From Bacteroidota bacterium (GTDB lineage: Bacteria; Bacteroidota; Bacteroidia; 2-12-FULL-35-15): a stretch of 64,000 nt of DNA. This document shows, in pieces, positions 57,203-64,000 of the stretch; position 1 is the stretch's first letter; every line of letters begins with the position of its first letter. A model generated the notes under the pieces. The model did no database searches. It saw nothing but the letters and a program-made list of their open reading frames with translations, and was not told the DNA's origin. Where the stretch lies: assembly GCA_016722565.1 (NCBI GenBank), contig JADKIU010000004.1, positions 248,001 to 312,000 of the forward strand, written 5' to 3'. The position numbers were made by a program, and so were the translations under genes.

Positions 57203-57229
57203 AAAAAAGCCTCTCATCTCTGAGAGGCT
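57203..57229 (-). terminator. Terminator after tRNA-Leu
   Basis: On the minus strand AGCCTCTCA pairs with TGAGAGGCT (9 bp, 4 nt loop) and is followed by TTTTTAG. It lies 5 bp downstream of the tRNA. Confidence 0.85.
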
Positions 57230-57234
57230 TCTTG

Positions 57235-57319
57235 TACCCGGGATCGGACTTGAACCGATACGTCCGCAATGGACACAGGATTTTAAGTCCTGCGTGTCTA
57301 CCAATTCCACCACCTGGGC
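57235..57319 (-). tRNA. tRNA-Leu(TAA)
   Basis: An 85-nt class II tRNA begins GCCCAGGTGGTGGAATTGGT. The anticodon stem/loop is CAGGA-CTTAAAA-TCCTG (anticodon TAA). The variable arm is long and the T-loop is GGTTCAAGTCC. The acceptor stem has one A-C mismatch (position 5/68) and a G-T pair at the end. CCA is not encoded. Confidence 0.95.
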
Positions 57320-57336
57320 ATTCTGCGTGGCTACCA

Positions 57337-57354
57337 TCCCGATAGCTATCGGGA
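57337..57354. repeat. Perfect 18-bp palindrome between the tRNAs
   Basis: TCCCGATAGCTATCGGGA equals its own reverse complement. The same core (CCCGATNG...CTATCGGG) appears at 38133-38150 and in the hairpin at 36966-37000. Confidence 0.6.
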
Positions 57355-57396
57355 CCACCATCTGGACACTCTACTGAGCATAGCACTCAGTACTCT

Positions 57397-57431
57397 AAAA
57401 AAATACCCTCTCAATCAACTAAGGAGAGGGT
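57397..57431 (-). terminator. Terminator after tRNA-Gly
   Basis: On the minus strand ACCCTCTC pairs with GAGAGGGT (8 bp), followed by ATTTTTTT. It lies directly downstream of tRNA-Gly, so the two tRNAs are transcribed or processed separately. Confidence 0.8.
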
Positions 57432-57440
57432 TTCCTTTGG

Positions 57441-57513
57441 AGCGAAAGACGGGGTTCGAACCCGCGACCTCGACCTTGGCAAGGTCGCGCTCTACCAACT
57501 GAGCTACTTTCGC
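57441..57513 (-). tRNA. tRNA-Gly(GCC)
   Basis: A 73-nt tRNA has acceptor stem GCGAAAG/CTTTCGC, D-arm AGCTCAGTTGGTAGAGC, anticodon stem/loop CGACC-TTGCCAA-GGTCG (anticodon GCC) and T-arm GCGGGTTCGAACCCCGT. All stems pair. CCA is not encoded. Confidence 0.96.
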
Positions 57514-57707
57514 ATGTTATTTCAATCTATAATCCATAAAAAACGAGCTTTTCTGGATAAAACCCCAATTTCTTGGATTGGGATTGCAAAAGTAAGTATT
57601 TTTTTAATTCTGCAAAATATTTCCACTAAAATCAATCGATTTTAATTTTAAAGAGTTTATAGGCCAAATGCTCATAAAACGTATATTTATGGTGAAATTT
57701 TGAAGTT

Positions 57708-58070
57708 ATGGCAAAAATGAACAAAGTAATGGCAGGATATCATATGTTAATGATTCTGTCGCAGGTAGACGGTGATTTTGATACCGCTGAGGGTAAAGTT
57801 ATTGTGAAATACTTAAAAGATGCGTTTCCGTTCCGTGTTGATTTGGATAGTGAAATGGCAGTTTTAAGTGCATTGCCCAAGGAAGACTACTTTATGCATT
57901 TTAATAACGCCATGAACGATTTCTATGAAGATTCTATTCCTCAAGAACGTGTTGATTTTTTGAATTTTGCCGTGAAAATGGTAAAAGCCGATAAAAAAAT
58001 TACTGCTGAAGAAAATAAATACCTGAAAGAATTATTTTTTGCCTGGGAATCAGAGTACGAAGGAGCTTAG
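57708..58070 (+). CDS. TerB-like helical protein
   Basis: This 120-residue acidic all-helical protein resembles the TerB/tellurite-resistance domain. It has SQVDGDFDTAEGKVIVKYL near the start, an acidic metal-binding-like loop repeated at VKADKKITAEENKYLKELF, and no signal peptide. TerB domains bind metal ions and act as adaptors in stress systems, but single-domain versions in Bacteroidota have no defined role. An alternative start is the Met at 57717. It stands alone between the tRNAs and mutS, with the neighbouring mutS gene convergent. Confidence 0.75.
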   Translation: MAKMNKVMAGYHMLMILSQVDGDFDTAEGKVIVKYLKDAFPFRVDLDSEMAVLSALPKEDYFMHFNNAMNDFYEDSIPQERVDFLNFAVKMVKADKKITAEENKYLKELFFAWESEYEGA

Positions 58071-58139
58071 TGAAATGCTGATTTATAAGTTGGAGTTATA
58101 ATCTTTTTAATATAAATAGTTCTCCATTCATCATTTAAT

Positions 58140-60812
58140 TTATCCCCCAATCATCTTTTTTATTTCGTTTAACTTCATCAATGCTTCTACTGGAGTTAAT
58201 GTATTAATATCCGTTTTTTGAAGTTCGTCTTTGATGTTTTCTAAAACAGGATCATTGAGTTGGAAAAAACTCAATTGCATCTTTTCATTTGTTGGTGGTG
58301 GACTTTGGATTGTAGACTGAAAACCCTCTTGCTTCTTGGTTCTTGGTTCTTGTTTTTTATTTCCGCTTTCTCGCTGGCTCTCTAGTCCGGCAAGTACTTC
58401 ATTCGCTCTGTCCAATACCTTTTTCGGCATCCCGGCCATTTTTGCTACATGTATACCAAAGCTATGTTCACTTCCTCCGGCAACCAACTTGCGCATGAAT
58501 AAAATTTTATTCCCTATTTCTTTCACAGAAACATTGTAGTTTTTTATGCGAGGAAAGGTATTCGTCATCTCATTTAACTCGTGATAATGGGTTGCAAACA
58601 ATGTTTTTGCTTTCGCTGTTGGATTTTCGTGAATAAATTCTGCAATTGCCCAAGCAATGGAAATGCCATCGTAGGTAGAGGTTCCTCTGCCAATTTCATC
58701 GAGTAGGATTAAACTCTTATTGGATAAATTATTTAAGATGCTTGCCGTTTCATTCATCTCCACCATAAACGTTGATTCACCGGATGAAATATTGTCCGAT
58801 GCACCAACCCGGGTAAATATTTTATCTACCAAACCTAAATTCGCATGTTTGGCAGGAACAAAACTGCCCATTTGTGCCATCAAAACAATTAATGCCGTTT
58901 GACGCAACAATGCGGATTTACCACTCATATTTGGACCCGTAATCATAATTAATTGTTGAGTCGTATTGTCGAGGTAAACATCATTGGTAATATATTCTTC
59001 ACCAATAGGTAATTGTTTTTCTATTACGGGATGACGACCATCTTTGATGTCTAATACATCATTTTCGAAAATATGTGGACGCACATAATTGTTTTTTTGA
59101 GCAATGTTTGCAAACGAGAGCAAGCAATCAATACGAGCAATCAATGAGGCATTTAATTGGATAATGGAAATGTAATCCATTAACTCAATTACTAAATCGT
59201 TGAAGAGTTTTAATTCAAGTGCTTGGATTTTTTCTTCAGCCCCTAATATTTTTTCTTCATAAATTTTTAATTCCGGTGTGATGTAGCGCTCCGCTCCGGT
59301 TAGTGTTTGCTTTCGCATCCAATCTCCGGGTACTTTATCTTTATGGGTATTGGTTACTTCTAAATAATAGCCGTACACATTGTTGAAGCCTACTTTTAAT
59401 GAAGTAATTCCCGTCTTCTCACTTTCACGTTGTTGAATTTGTAATAAAAAATCTTTTCCCGAGCCCGAAATGTTTCGCAATTCATCCAACTCCGCATTTA
59501 CGCCCTCTGCAATCACATTCCCTTTTGCAATTAAATAGGGTGGGTCGCTGGTAATTTCTTTTTCAATTCGATCTACTACATTTTTGCAGGCATTTAATTG
59601 TCCTGCAATTTTTTCTAAAGAGGTGTTTCCTGATTTGCTGCAAATGCTTTTAATTGGCTCAATTGCAGCAAGTGCTCGTTTTAATTGTACTACTTCTTTT
59701 GGTGAAATGCGTGCGGTTGCAACTTTTGAAATGATGCGTTCGATATCTCCGATTAATTCGATTTGTGCAATGATTTGTTCGCTTACCTCACTGGTCGATA
59801 AAAAATAATCCACCACATCCAATCGTTCTTCAATAGGTGCTTTATCTTTTAGAGGTAATGCCAGCCAACGTTTCAACATACGCGAACCCATCGGTGAAAT
59901 GGTCGCATCAATCACATCAATCAAAGTGGTTGCATTGTAATTGTGGGAGCCAAACAATTCTAAATTTCGAACCGTGAATCGATCCAGCCACACATATTTT
60001 TCTTCTTCAATGCGTGAAATGGTAGAAATGTGTTTTACTTTATCATGCGCTGTATCTGCCAGATAGTGCATGGCTGCTCCGGCTGCAGCAATTCCTTCGG
60101 TGAGTTCTTCAATCCCAAACCCTTTCAATGATTTGGTGCCAAAATGTTTTAATAATGCTTCGGTTCCAAATTCATGTGTAAAAGCCCAATCATCTAATCC
60201 ATAATTGTAAAATTTATCACCGAACGTTTCCAGAAATAATTTTTTCTTGTTTTTTTGAAAGAGAACTTCTGTTGGTTTAAATGTTTGTAGTAGTTTGTCG
60301 ATATAATCCAAATTACCCTGTGCAACAAGAAACTCACCGGTAGAAACATCTAAAAAGGAAACACCGGATACTTTTTCTGTCATGTATACACTGGCCAAAA
60401 AATTATTGTTTTTATGATCCAGCACTTTGTCGTTGTAAGAAACGCCTGGAGTAACTAATTCGGTTACGCCACGTTTTACAATCGTTTTGGTCATTTTTGG
60501 ATCTTCCAGCTGATCACAAATCGCCACACGTTGTCCGGCTCTCACCAATTTGGGTAAATAGGTATCCAATGAATGATGCGGAAATCCTGCTAACTCAATG
60601 AAGGAGGCATATCCATTGGCGCGTTTGGTGAGTACAATTCCTAATATGTTGGCAGCTTTTATTGCATCACTTCCAAATGTTTCATAAAAATCACCCACAC
60701 GAAACAATAATAATGCATCCGGATATTTCGCCTTGATGGTATTGTATTGTTTCATGAGCGGAGTTTCCTCTGCCGTTTTTCCTTCTTTTACACTAGTCGC
60801 TTTCTTTGCCAT
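58140..60812 (-). CDS. mutS: DNA mismatch repair protein MutS
   Basis: This is an 890-residue MutS1. I start it at 60812 (MAKKATSVKEGK). The mismatch-binding domain has the F-x-E motif in LLFRVGDFYETFGSDA. Connector, lever and clamp domains follow. The ATPase has Walker A GPNMSGKSALLRQ, the STFMVEMNETA signature and Walker B LILLDEIGRGTSTYDG, ending with a helix-turn-helix dimerisation tail. Between the ATPase and tail (about residues 808-840) the linker contains NKKQEPRTKKQEG, encoded by a 7-bp tandem repeat at 58329-58356. The frame is intact. No mutL is nearby. Confidence 0.97.
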   Translation of the reverse strand: MAKKATSVKEGKTAEETPLMKQYNTIKAKYPDALLLFRVGDFYETFGSDAIKAANILGIVLTKRANGYASFIELAGFPHHSLDTYLPKLVRAGQRVAICDQLEDPKMTKTIVKRGVTELVTPGVSYNDKVLDHKNNNFLASVYMTEKVSGVSFLDVSTGEFLVAQGNLDYIDKLLQTFKPTEVLFQKNKKKLFLETFGDKFYNYGLDDWAFTHEFGTEALLKHFGTKSLKGFGIEELTEGIAAAGAAMHYLADTAHDKVKHISTISRIEEEKYVWLDRFTVRNLELFGSHNYNATTLIDVIDATISPMGSRMLKRWLALPLKDKAPIEERLDVVDYFLSTSEVSEQIIAQIELIGDIERIISKVATARISPKEVVQLKRALAAIEPIKSICSKSGNTSLEKIAGQLNACKNVVDRIEKEITSDPPYLIAKGNVIAEGVNAELDELRNISGSGKDFLLQIQQRESEKTGITSLKVGFNNVYGYYLEVTNTHKDKVPGDWMRKQTLTGAERYITPELKIYEEKILGAEEKIQALELKLFNDLVIELMDYISIIQLNASLIARIDCLLSFANIAQKNNYVRPHIFENDVLDIKDGRHPVIEKQLPIGEEYITNDVYLDNTTQQLIMITGPNMSGKSALLRQTALIVLMAQMGSFVPAKHANLGLVDKIFTRVGASDNISSGESTFMVEMNETASILNNLSNKSLILLDEIGRGTSTYDGISIAWAIAEFIHENPTAKAKTLFATHYHELNEMTNTFPRIKNYNVSVKEIGNKILFMRKLVAGGSEHSFGIHVAKMAGMPKKVLDRANEVLAGLESQRESGNKKQEPRTKKQEGFQSTIQSPPPTNEKMQLSFFQLNDPVLENIKDELQKTDINTLTPVEALMKLNEIKKMIGG
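58329..58356. repeat. 7-bp tandem array within mutS
   Basis: The plus strand reads TTGCTTC, TTGGTTC, TTGGTTC, TTGTTTT in unbroken register. A related ACTTTGG/ATTGTAG/ACTGAAA run lies at 58302-58322. Both fall in the low-conservation linker of MutS. Confidence 0.6.
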
Positions 60813-60883
60813 TTTTGTAAAAATACAAAACCTATACACACCCCAAATACAAAGTTTTTAACAGGTTTTAAGCATTCTTTTTA

Positions 60884-60891
60884 TAGCTTTG
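60884..60891 (+). promoter_or_regulatory. Candidate -7 element for the GT39-like gene
   Basis: TAGCTTTG matches TAnnTTTG. It lies 8 bp before the ATG at 60900, which would give an almost leaderless mRNA. No clear -33 box is visible. Confidence 0.35.
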
Positions 60892-60899
60892 TTATCAAG

Positions 60900-62336
60900 A
60901 TGACTGCCAATACAGCCTTTTCTGTTTTTAGAGAAAAATATGCGTCCGATATTCGCTTTTGGATCGTGCTATTTTTTATTGTTCGATTGTTTGGAATTAC
61001 GGATCCGCCTTTGGAAATAGCACATAACTGGCGACAAGTGACAGGAGATATGGTCGCTAGAAATTTCTACGAATTGGATTCCAATATTTTATATCCGCGT
61101 TTAGATATTGGTGGAGAAAAAACGGGCATCACCGGAACAGAATTTTCGGTTCTAAACTACCTCTTGTATTTACTATCCCTTGTTTTTGGTTTTCACGATT
61201 GGTTTGGCAGATTAATCAATCTTTTTGTTTCTTCTCTTGGGGTTCTATATTTCTATAAGTTATTGAAATTTAAATTTGATGAAAGATTCTCTTTCACAGC
61301 ATCCTTCATCCTTTTAACATCCATGTGGTTTATGTTTTCTCGCAAAACGATGCCGGATACATTTAGCACCTCGCTGGTAATTATTGCACTTTATTTTGCG
61401 TTCGATTTTTTCAAAACTTCTAAATTTAAAAGTGCTATTTTTTATTTTCTATTGGTTACGTTGGGTGTACTCAGTAAAATACCTGCCATTTATCTGTTAA
61501 TGATTTTATGTTTTCCCATTTTTGACAAGGATGTTTTATTGAAGAATAAATTGTGGATTTCCTTTTTCACCGGATTAATGCTTGTTCCAGTGTATTGGTG
61601 GTATTTTTTGTGGGTTCCATATTTGGTTCAGGAGTTTGGTTTTGAACATTATTATATGGGAACTTCTTTTTCAAACGGGTTTCATGAAATCGCTTCAAAC
61701 ATTCAACCCACGTTGGAGAAATTTTATTTCGATGTATTTAAGTTCATTGGCTTTGCTGTTTTCCTCATCGGTTTTGTTCTTTCAATTATTAAAAAGGAAA
61801 AATCGATTTTGCTGATATCCGGATTGTGCAGCTTGGCTTTTGCCGTATTTATGCTGAAAGCAGGAAGCAATTTTTATCATCACAGCTATTACATCGTTCC
61901 TTTTGTTCCAATTATGTGTTTGTTTGTAGCCTATGCAATTGGTTTTGTTAAAAATAAAACAGTGTATTTGCTTATAATATCAATCATTGTTGTGGAGAGC
62001 ATTGCCAATCAACAGCACGATTTTTTCATTAAAAAATCAGAAGTGTATAAATTGTCATTAGAAACGATTGCGAATAGCGTTTCACAGCCAACGGATTTGA
62101 TTGCTATTAATGGTGGAAAGAACCCACAATTGATGTATTTTACGCATCGTAAAGGGTGGACATTGGAGTCAGAACAACTAAAATCAGAAATATACCTGAT
62201 TGATATTGTAAACAAAGGTTGTAAATATTTGTTTTTGGATAAGCATTCTGCATCCATTGGTGATGTCGGTATTAAAATAATGTATTCTAAGGTTTTCGAA
62301 AATGAAGATTTTATTGTACTTTCACTAAGGAAATAA
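60900..62336 (+). CDS. GT39-type polytopic membrane glycosyltransferase
   Basis: I start this protein at 60900 (MTANTAFSVFREKYASDIRF), giving 478 residues, because in-frame codons further upstream overlap mutS. It has 9-11 predicted membrane helices. The first periplasmic loop has DPPLEIAHNWRQVTGDMVARN, matching the acidic/Arg loop of dolichyl/undecaprenyl-phosphate mannosyl- and aminoarabinose transferases (PMT/ArnT). A soluble C-terminal part follows residue 390. It probably transfers a polyprenyl-linked sugar outside the inner membrane. The donor and acceptor are unknown. It is followed 4 bp later by the methyltransferase gene. Confidence 0.82.
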   Translation: MTANTAFSVFREKYASDIRFWIVLFFIVRLFGITDPPLEIAHNWRQVTGDMVARNFYELDSNILYPRLDIGGEKTGITGTEFSVLNYLLYLLSLVFGFHDWFGRLINLFVSSLGVLYFYKLLKFKFDERFSFTASFILLTSMWFMFSRKTMPDTFSTSLVIIALYFAFDFFKTSKFKSAIFYFLLVTLGVLSKIPAIYLLMILCFPIFDKDVLLKNKLWISFFTGLMLVPVYWWYFLWVPYLVQEFGFEHYYMGTSFSNGFHEIASNIQPTLEKFYFDVFKFIGFAVFLIGFVLSIIKKEKSILLISGLCSLAFAVFMLKAGSNFYHHSYYIVPFVPIMCLFVAYAIGFVKNKTVYLLIISIIVVESIANQQHDFFIKKSEVYKLSLETIANSVSQPTDLIAINGGKNPQLMYFTHRKGWTLESEQLKSEIYLIDIVNKGCKYLFLDKHSASIGDVGIKIMYSKVFENEDFIVLSLRK

Positions 62337-62340
62337 AAAA

Positions 62341-62871
62341 ATGAGAAAGTTATCCAATCAAGAACTTGAGCGTAAGTCGGTAGAAGAATTTAAGAGTTCC
62401 TCTAAAACGCCTGTTATTATTGTACTTGATAATGTTCGCAGTTTGAACAACGTGGGTTCGGTATTTCGTACAGCGGATGCTTTTTTGGTTGAAGCAGTAT
62501 ATTTATGCGGAATCACGGGTACACCTCCAAATAAAGAAATTCAAAAAACGGCTTTGGGTGCTACTGAAAGTGTATCCTGGAAGTATTTTAAAACAACCTT
62601 GGATGCTGTTCAAGAATTGAATGATAATAAATACATTGTGTATGCCATAGAGCAGGCAGAATCAGCCATTATGCTCAATAACTTTCTACCCAGCAAAAAG
62701 CAAAAAATTGCAATTATCTTTGGGAATGAGGTAAAGGGGGTTGATCAAGAAGTGATTGATGCTAGCACAGATGTAATTGAAATTCCCCAGTTAGGCACCA
62801 AGCACTCGTTAAATATTTCCGTGAGTGTTGGGGTAGTGATGTGGGATCTTTTCCTCAAATTAGGAAGATAA
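62341..62871 (+). CDS. TrmH/SpoU-family RNA 2'-O-methyltransferase
   Basis: This 176-residue SPOUT methyltransferase contains the three conserved motifs: motif 1 VLDNVRSLNNVGSVFRTADA (Asn and catalytic Arg), motif 2 IAIIFGNEVKGVD and motif 3 IPQLGTKHSLNISVSVGVV, which form the trefoil-knot AdoMet site. There is no N-terminal substrate-binding extension, so the RNA target (tRNA or rRNA) cannot be read from sequence. It is cotranscribed with the glycosyltransferase gene (4 bp gap). It is convergent with the next gene, 7 bp apart. Confidence 0.93.
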   Translation: MRKLSNQELERKSVEEFKSSSKTPVIIVLDNVRSLNNVGSVFRTADAFLVEAVYLCGITGTPPNKEIQKTALGATESVSWKYFKTTLDAVQELNDNKYIVYAIEQAESAIMLNNFLPSKKQKIAIIFGNEVKGVDQEVIDASTDVIEIPQLGTKHSLNISVSVGVVMWDLFLKLGR

Positions 62872-62878
62872 ACAACTA

Positions 62879-63532
62879 CTACTTTTTCTTAGGTGGCGTC
62901 TTTTTTGAGTTCAAACTTGTATCTTTTTGAGCTTCCTGTAAAGAATAATATTTCTTATACATCTTTTTCAATTCTACATTCACCTTATTCGTATAACTTA
63001 CATCGTATTGGAAGGTGCCCAAACTGGGACTATACGTAATTTTTGCGATTGGCGCATTAAGAACGGTTACATCCAATCCTGCTATCTCTTCAAAAATATC
63101 TACATCACAGCTGAAACTAAATATGTCCCGATCCTTGGCAGGGACATGGGTGTTAATAGCAATTGATTTGGCAACAAATCCTTTTTTGAAAATTTGTATC
63201 CGGACGTTTTTGTCTAAAGGGATTTTTATGGTGCATTTCCCTTTTTTGTTTGTCCAGGTCTTGGTCATAGGAACATCGGTACCAAATACAGTAATCAATA
63301 CACTATCCAGTGGAAGGGACTCCGTTTCTTTTTCCTGGCCTTTGGATTGGCGAACAGTTGCTTTTAATTCGAGGTAATAATCATTTGATTTAGCGGAATC
63401 AATCTTTTCTTTAGGCGTCTTCGCGATAGGTTTTTTTGCTGCATTCGGATTTGTTTTTTCCTGCGAAAAGCAGGTTGAAACAAATGAAAGAAGTAAAATA
63501 GGAACAATTAAAATGAAACCAATCTTTTTCAT
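62879..63532 (-). CDS. Exported protein of unknown function
   Basis: I start it at 63532 (MKKIGFILIVPILLLSFVSTCFSQ), a clear signal peptide with a possible lipobox-like Cys at position 21 that is not in consensus. The mature region is about 195 residues and Lys-rich at both ends. A central beta-rich part (LPLDSVLITVFGTDVPMTKTW, KGKCTIKIPLDKNVRIQIFKKGF) resembles the carboxypeptidase-regulatory-like fold found in many Bacteroidota surface proteins. The C-terminus is KKTPPKKK. No enzymatic motif is visible. Possible roles are gliding or T9SS accessory functions, which I cannot support further. Confidence 0.7.
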   Translation of the reverse strand: MKKIGFILIVPILLLSFVSTCFSQEKTNPNAAKKPIAKTPKEKIDSAKSNDYYLELKATVRQSKGQEKETESLPLDSVLITVFGTDVPMTKTWTNKKGKCTIKIPLDKNVRIQIFKKGFVAKSIAINTHVPAKDRDIFSFSCDVDIFEEIAGLDVTVLNAPIAKITYSPSLGTFQYDVSYTNKVNVELKKMYKKYYSLQEAQKDTSLNSKKTPPKKK

Positions 63533-63571
63533 AATCGTAATTTTTACACTATTTAGGAGTATTAACTTGTA

Positions 63572-63579
63572 CAAACATA
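63572..63579 (-). promoter_or_regulatory. Candidate -7 element for the exported protein gene
   Basis: The minus strand reads TATGTTTG (TAnnTTTG), 40 bp upstream of the start at 63532. Confidence 0.35.
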
Positions 63580-63617
63580 AAACAAATACCGTTCCGTTTA
63601 ACAGGACAGCCATAAAA

Positions 63618-63650
63618 CAAAACGTCCCACCCTTTTTTGGGGTAGGACGC
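63618..63650 (-). terminator. Rho-independent terminator after the 63.7-64 kb gene
   Basis: On the minus strand GCGTCCTACCCC is followed by an A6 loop, then GGGTGGGACG and TTTTGTTTT. The stem is about 10 bp. It lies 19 bp after the stop codon. Confidence 0.75.
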
Positions 63651-63668
63651 TTAAAAAAAGGACAAAAA

Positions 63669-64000
63669 TTAGTTGATTAATGCTTTGAATTCAGCATTTT
63701 CTCTGAATTTGATAAACTCTGCATCATCTTTCGCCATTTGTTTGAATGAAGCATCTTTTTGGATTGCTACTTTCAAGTTGCTAACTAAAACGTCTGCTTT
63801 GTTTTGACGAGCACCAGCTACTGCTTTTAAGTAGAAAGACAATGCTGCATCTTTATCGTTTGCAGAGTTGTCAATTGTTGACATCGCACCATCAGTGTTT
63901 CCGTTTAACAATTTAGCTAAAGCTGCATTGAAAGAGTTTTCAGAACCAAAGTTACTTACAGCTGCAGGATAGTTACCATTTTGAATTTCAACAATTCCCA
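63669..64000 (-). CDS. C-terminal part of an exported or TPR-like protein (cut by window edge)
   Basis: The open frame runs off the right edge. The visible 110 residues are helical and TPR-like: IVEIQNGNYPAAVSNFGSEN, ALAKLLNGNTDGAMSTIDNS, ALSFYLKAVAGARQNKADVL and the C-terminal FIKFRENAEFKALIN. The repeated A/G helix packing and 'G-x-Y-x-x-A' spacing fit tetratricopeptide repeats, often found in the C-terminal half of Bacteroidota OmpA/TPR proteins. The N-terminus, and so the true function, is outside the window. The terminator at 63618-63650 marks its end. Confidence 0.7.
   Translation of the reverse strand, partial: GIVEIQNGNYPAAVSNFGSENSFNAALAKLLNGNTDGAMSTIDNSANDKDAALSFYLKAVAGARQNKADVLVSNLKVAIQKDASFKQMAKDDAEFIKFRENAEFKALIN

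Overview
The window is AT-rich chromosomal DNA from a member of the Bacteroidota. The evidence is a multicopper oxidase with a C-terminal type IX secretion (T9SS) sorting domain, DUF4290 and SiaC/DUF1987 proteins, TonB-type carboxypeptidase-regulatory-like outer-membrane proteins, TAnnTTTG-type promoter elements, and weak or absent Shine-Dalgarno sites. I do not assign a genus. I saw no phage, insertion sequence, CRISPR array or rRNA. There are two tRNAs, Leu(TAA) and Gly(GCC).

Layout. 0-5.3 kb (minus): a frameshifted nucleoside-permease-like MFS gene, a DUF151 bifunctional-nuclease protein, electron transfer flavoprotein etfA/etfB, and a lipoprotein/outer-membrane-barrel pair. 5.4-16.0 kb (plus): housekeeping genes, namely DUF4290, murA (with Asp at the usual catalytic Cys), a TlpA-like thioredoxin, an OmpA-like protein, grpE-dnaJ, a NatAB-type ABC exporter, Ppx/GppA, and a sigma-54-type response regulator without a DNA-binding domain. 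16.0-26.6 kb (minus): an 11-gene run for surface polysaccharide precursors. It holds a WbpE-like aminotransferase, UDP-glucose dehydrogenase, UDP-xylose synthase, WbpD-, WbpB- and WbpA/O-like enzymes, a small unknown secreted protein, RmlB, a WbpP-like C4 epimerase, a CpsB-type PHP phosphatase and a glutaminyl cyclase.

26.7-52.4 kb (plus): an outer-membrane barrel and the Kdo transferase waaA, then a co-directional accessory run. A FucP-type sugar transporter and ROK kinase overlap a sulfur cassette (TsdA-type dihaem cytochrome, two YeeE/YedE membrane proteins, SoxB-like protein). Next comes an N-glycan-degrading set (GH20, glycosylasparaginase, CutC, GH2 beta-mannosidase, GH92 alpha-mannosidase), a MarR-regulated RND efflux operon, and a TPR-SpoIIE phosphatase. 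52.4-64 kb: a TonB-type receptor, a SiaC-like protein, the multicopper oxidase, two tRNAs with terminators, a TerB-like protein, mutS, a GT39-type membrane glycosyltransferase, a TrmH/SpoU methyltransferase, and two exported proteins, the last cut by the window edge.

The main structural oddity is the concentration of single-base indels between about 32.6 and 52 kb. Eight genes there are broken: seven by frameshifts, mostly at short homopolymers, and the soxB-like gene by an in-frame TGA. Adding or removing one base restores a family-like protein in most cases. The phosphatase needs three indels within about 40 bases to recover its motif, so consensus sequence error is more likely than gene decay. 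Another cross-window pattern is a set of degenerate short tandem arrays with 7-8 bp periods. They occur between genes (6.1, 6.4, 9.7, 10.4, 25.45 kb) and, at a clean 7 bp period, inside waaA and mutS.
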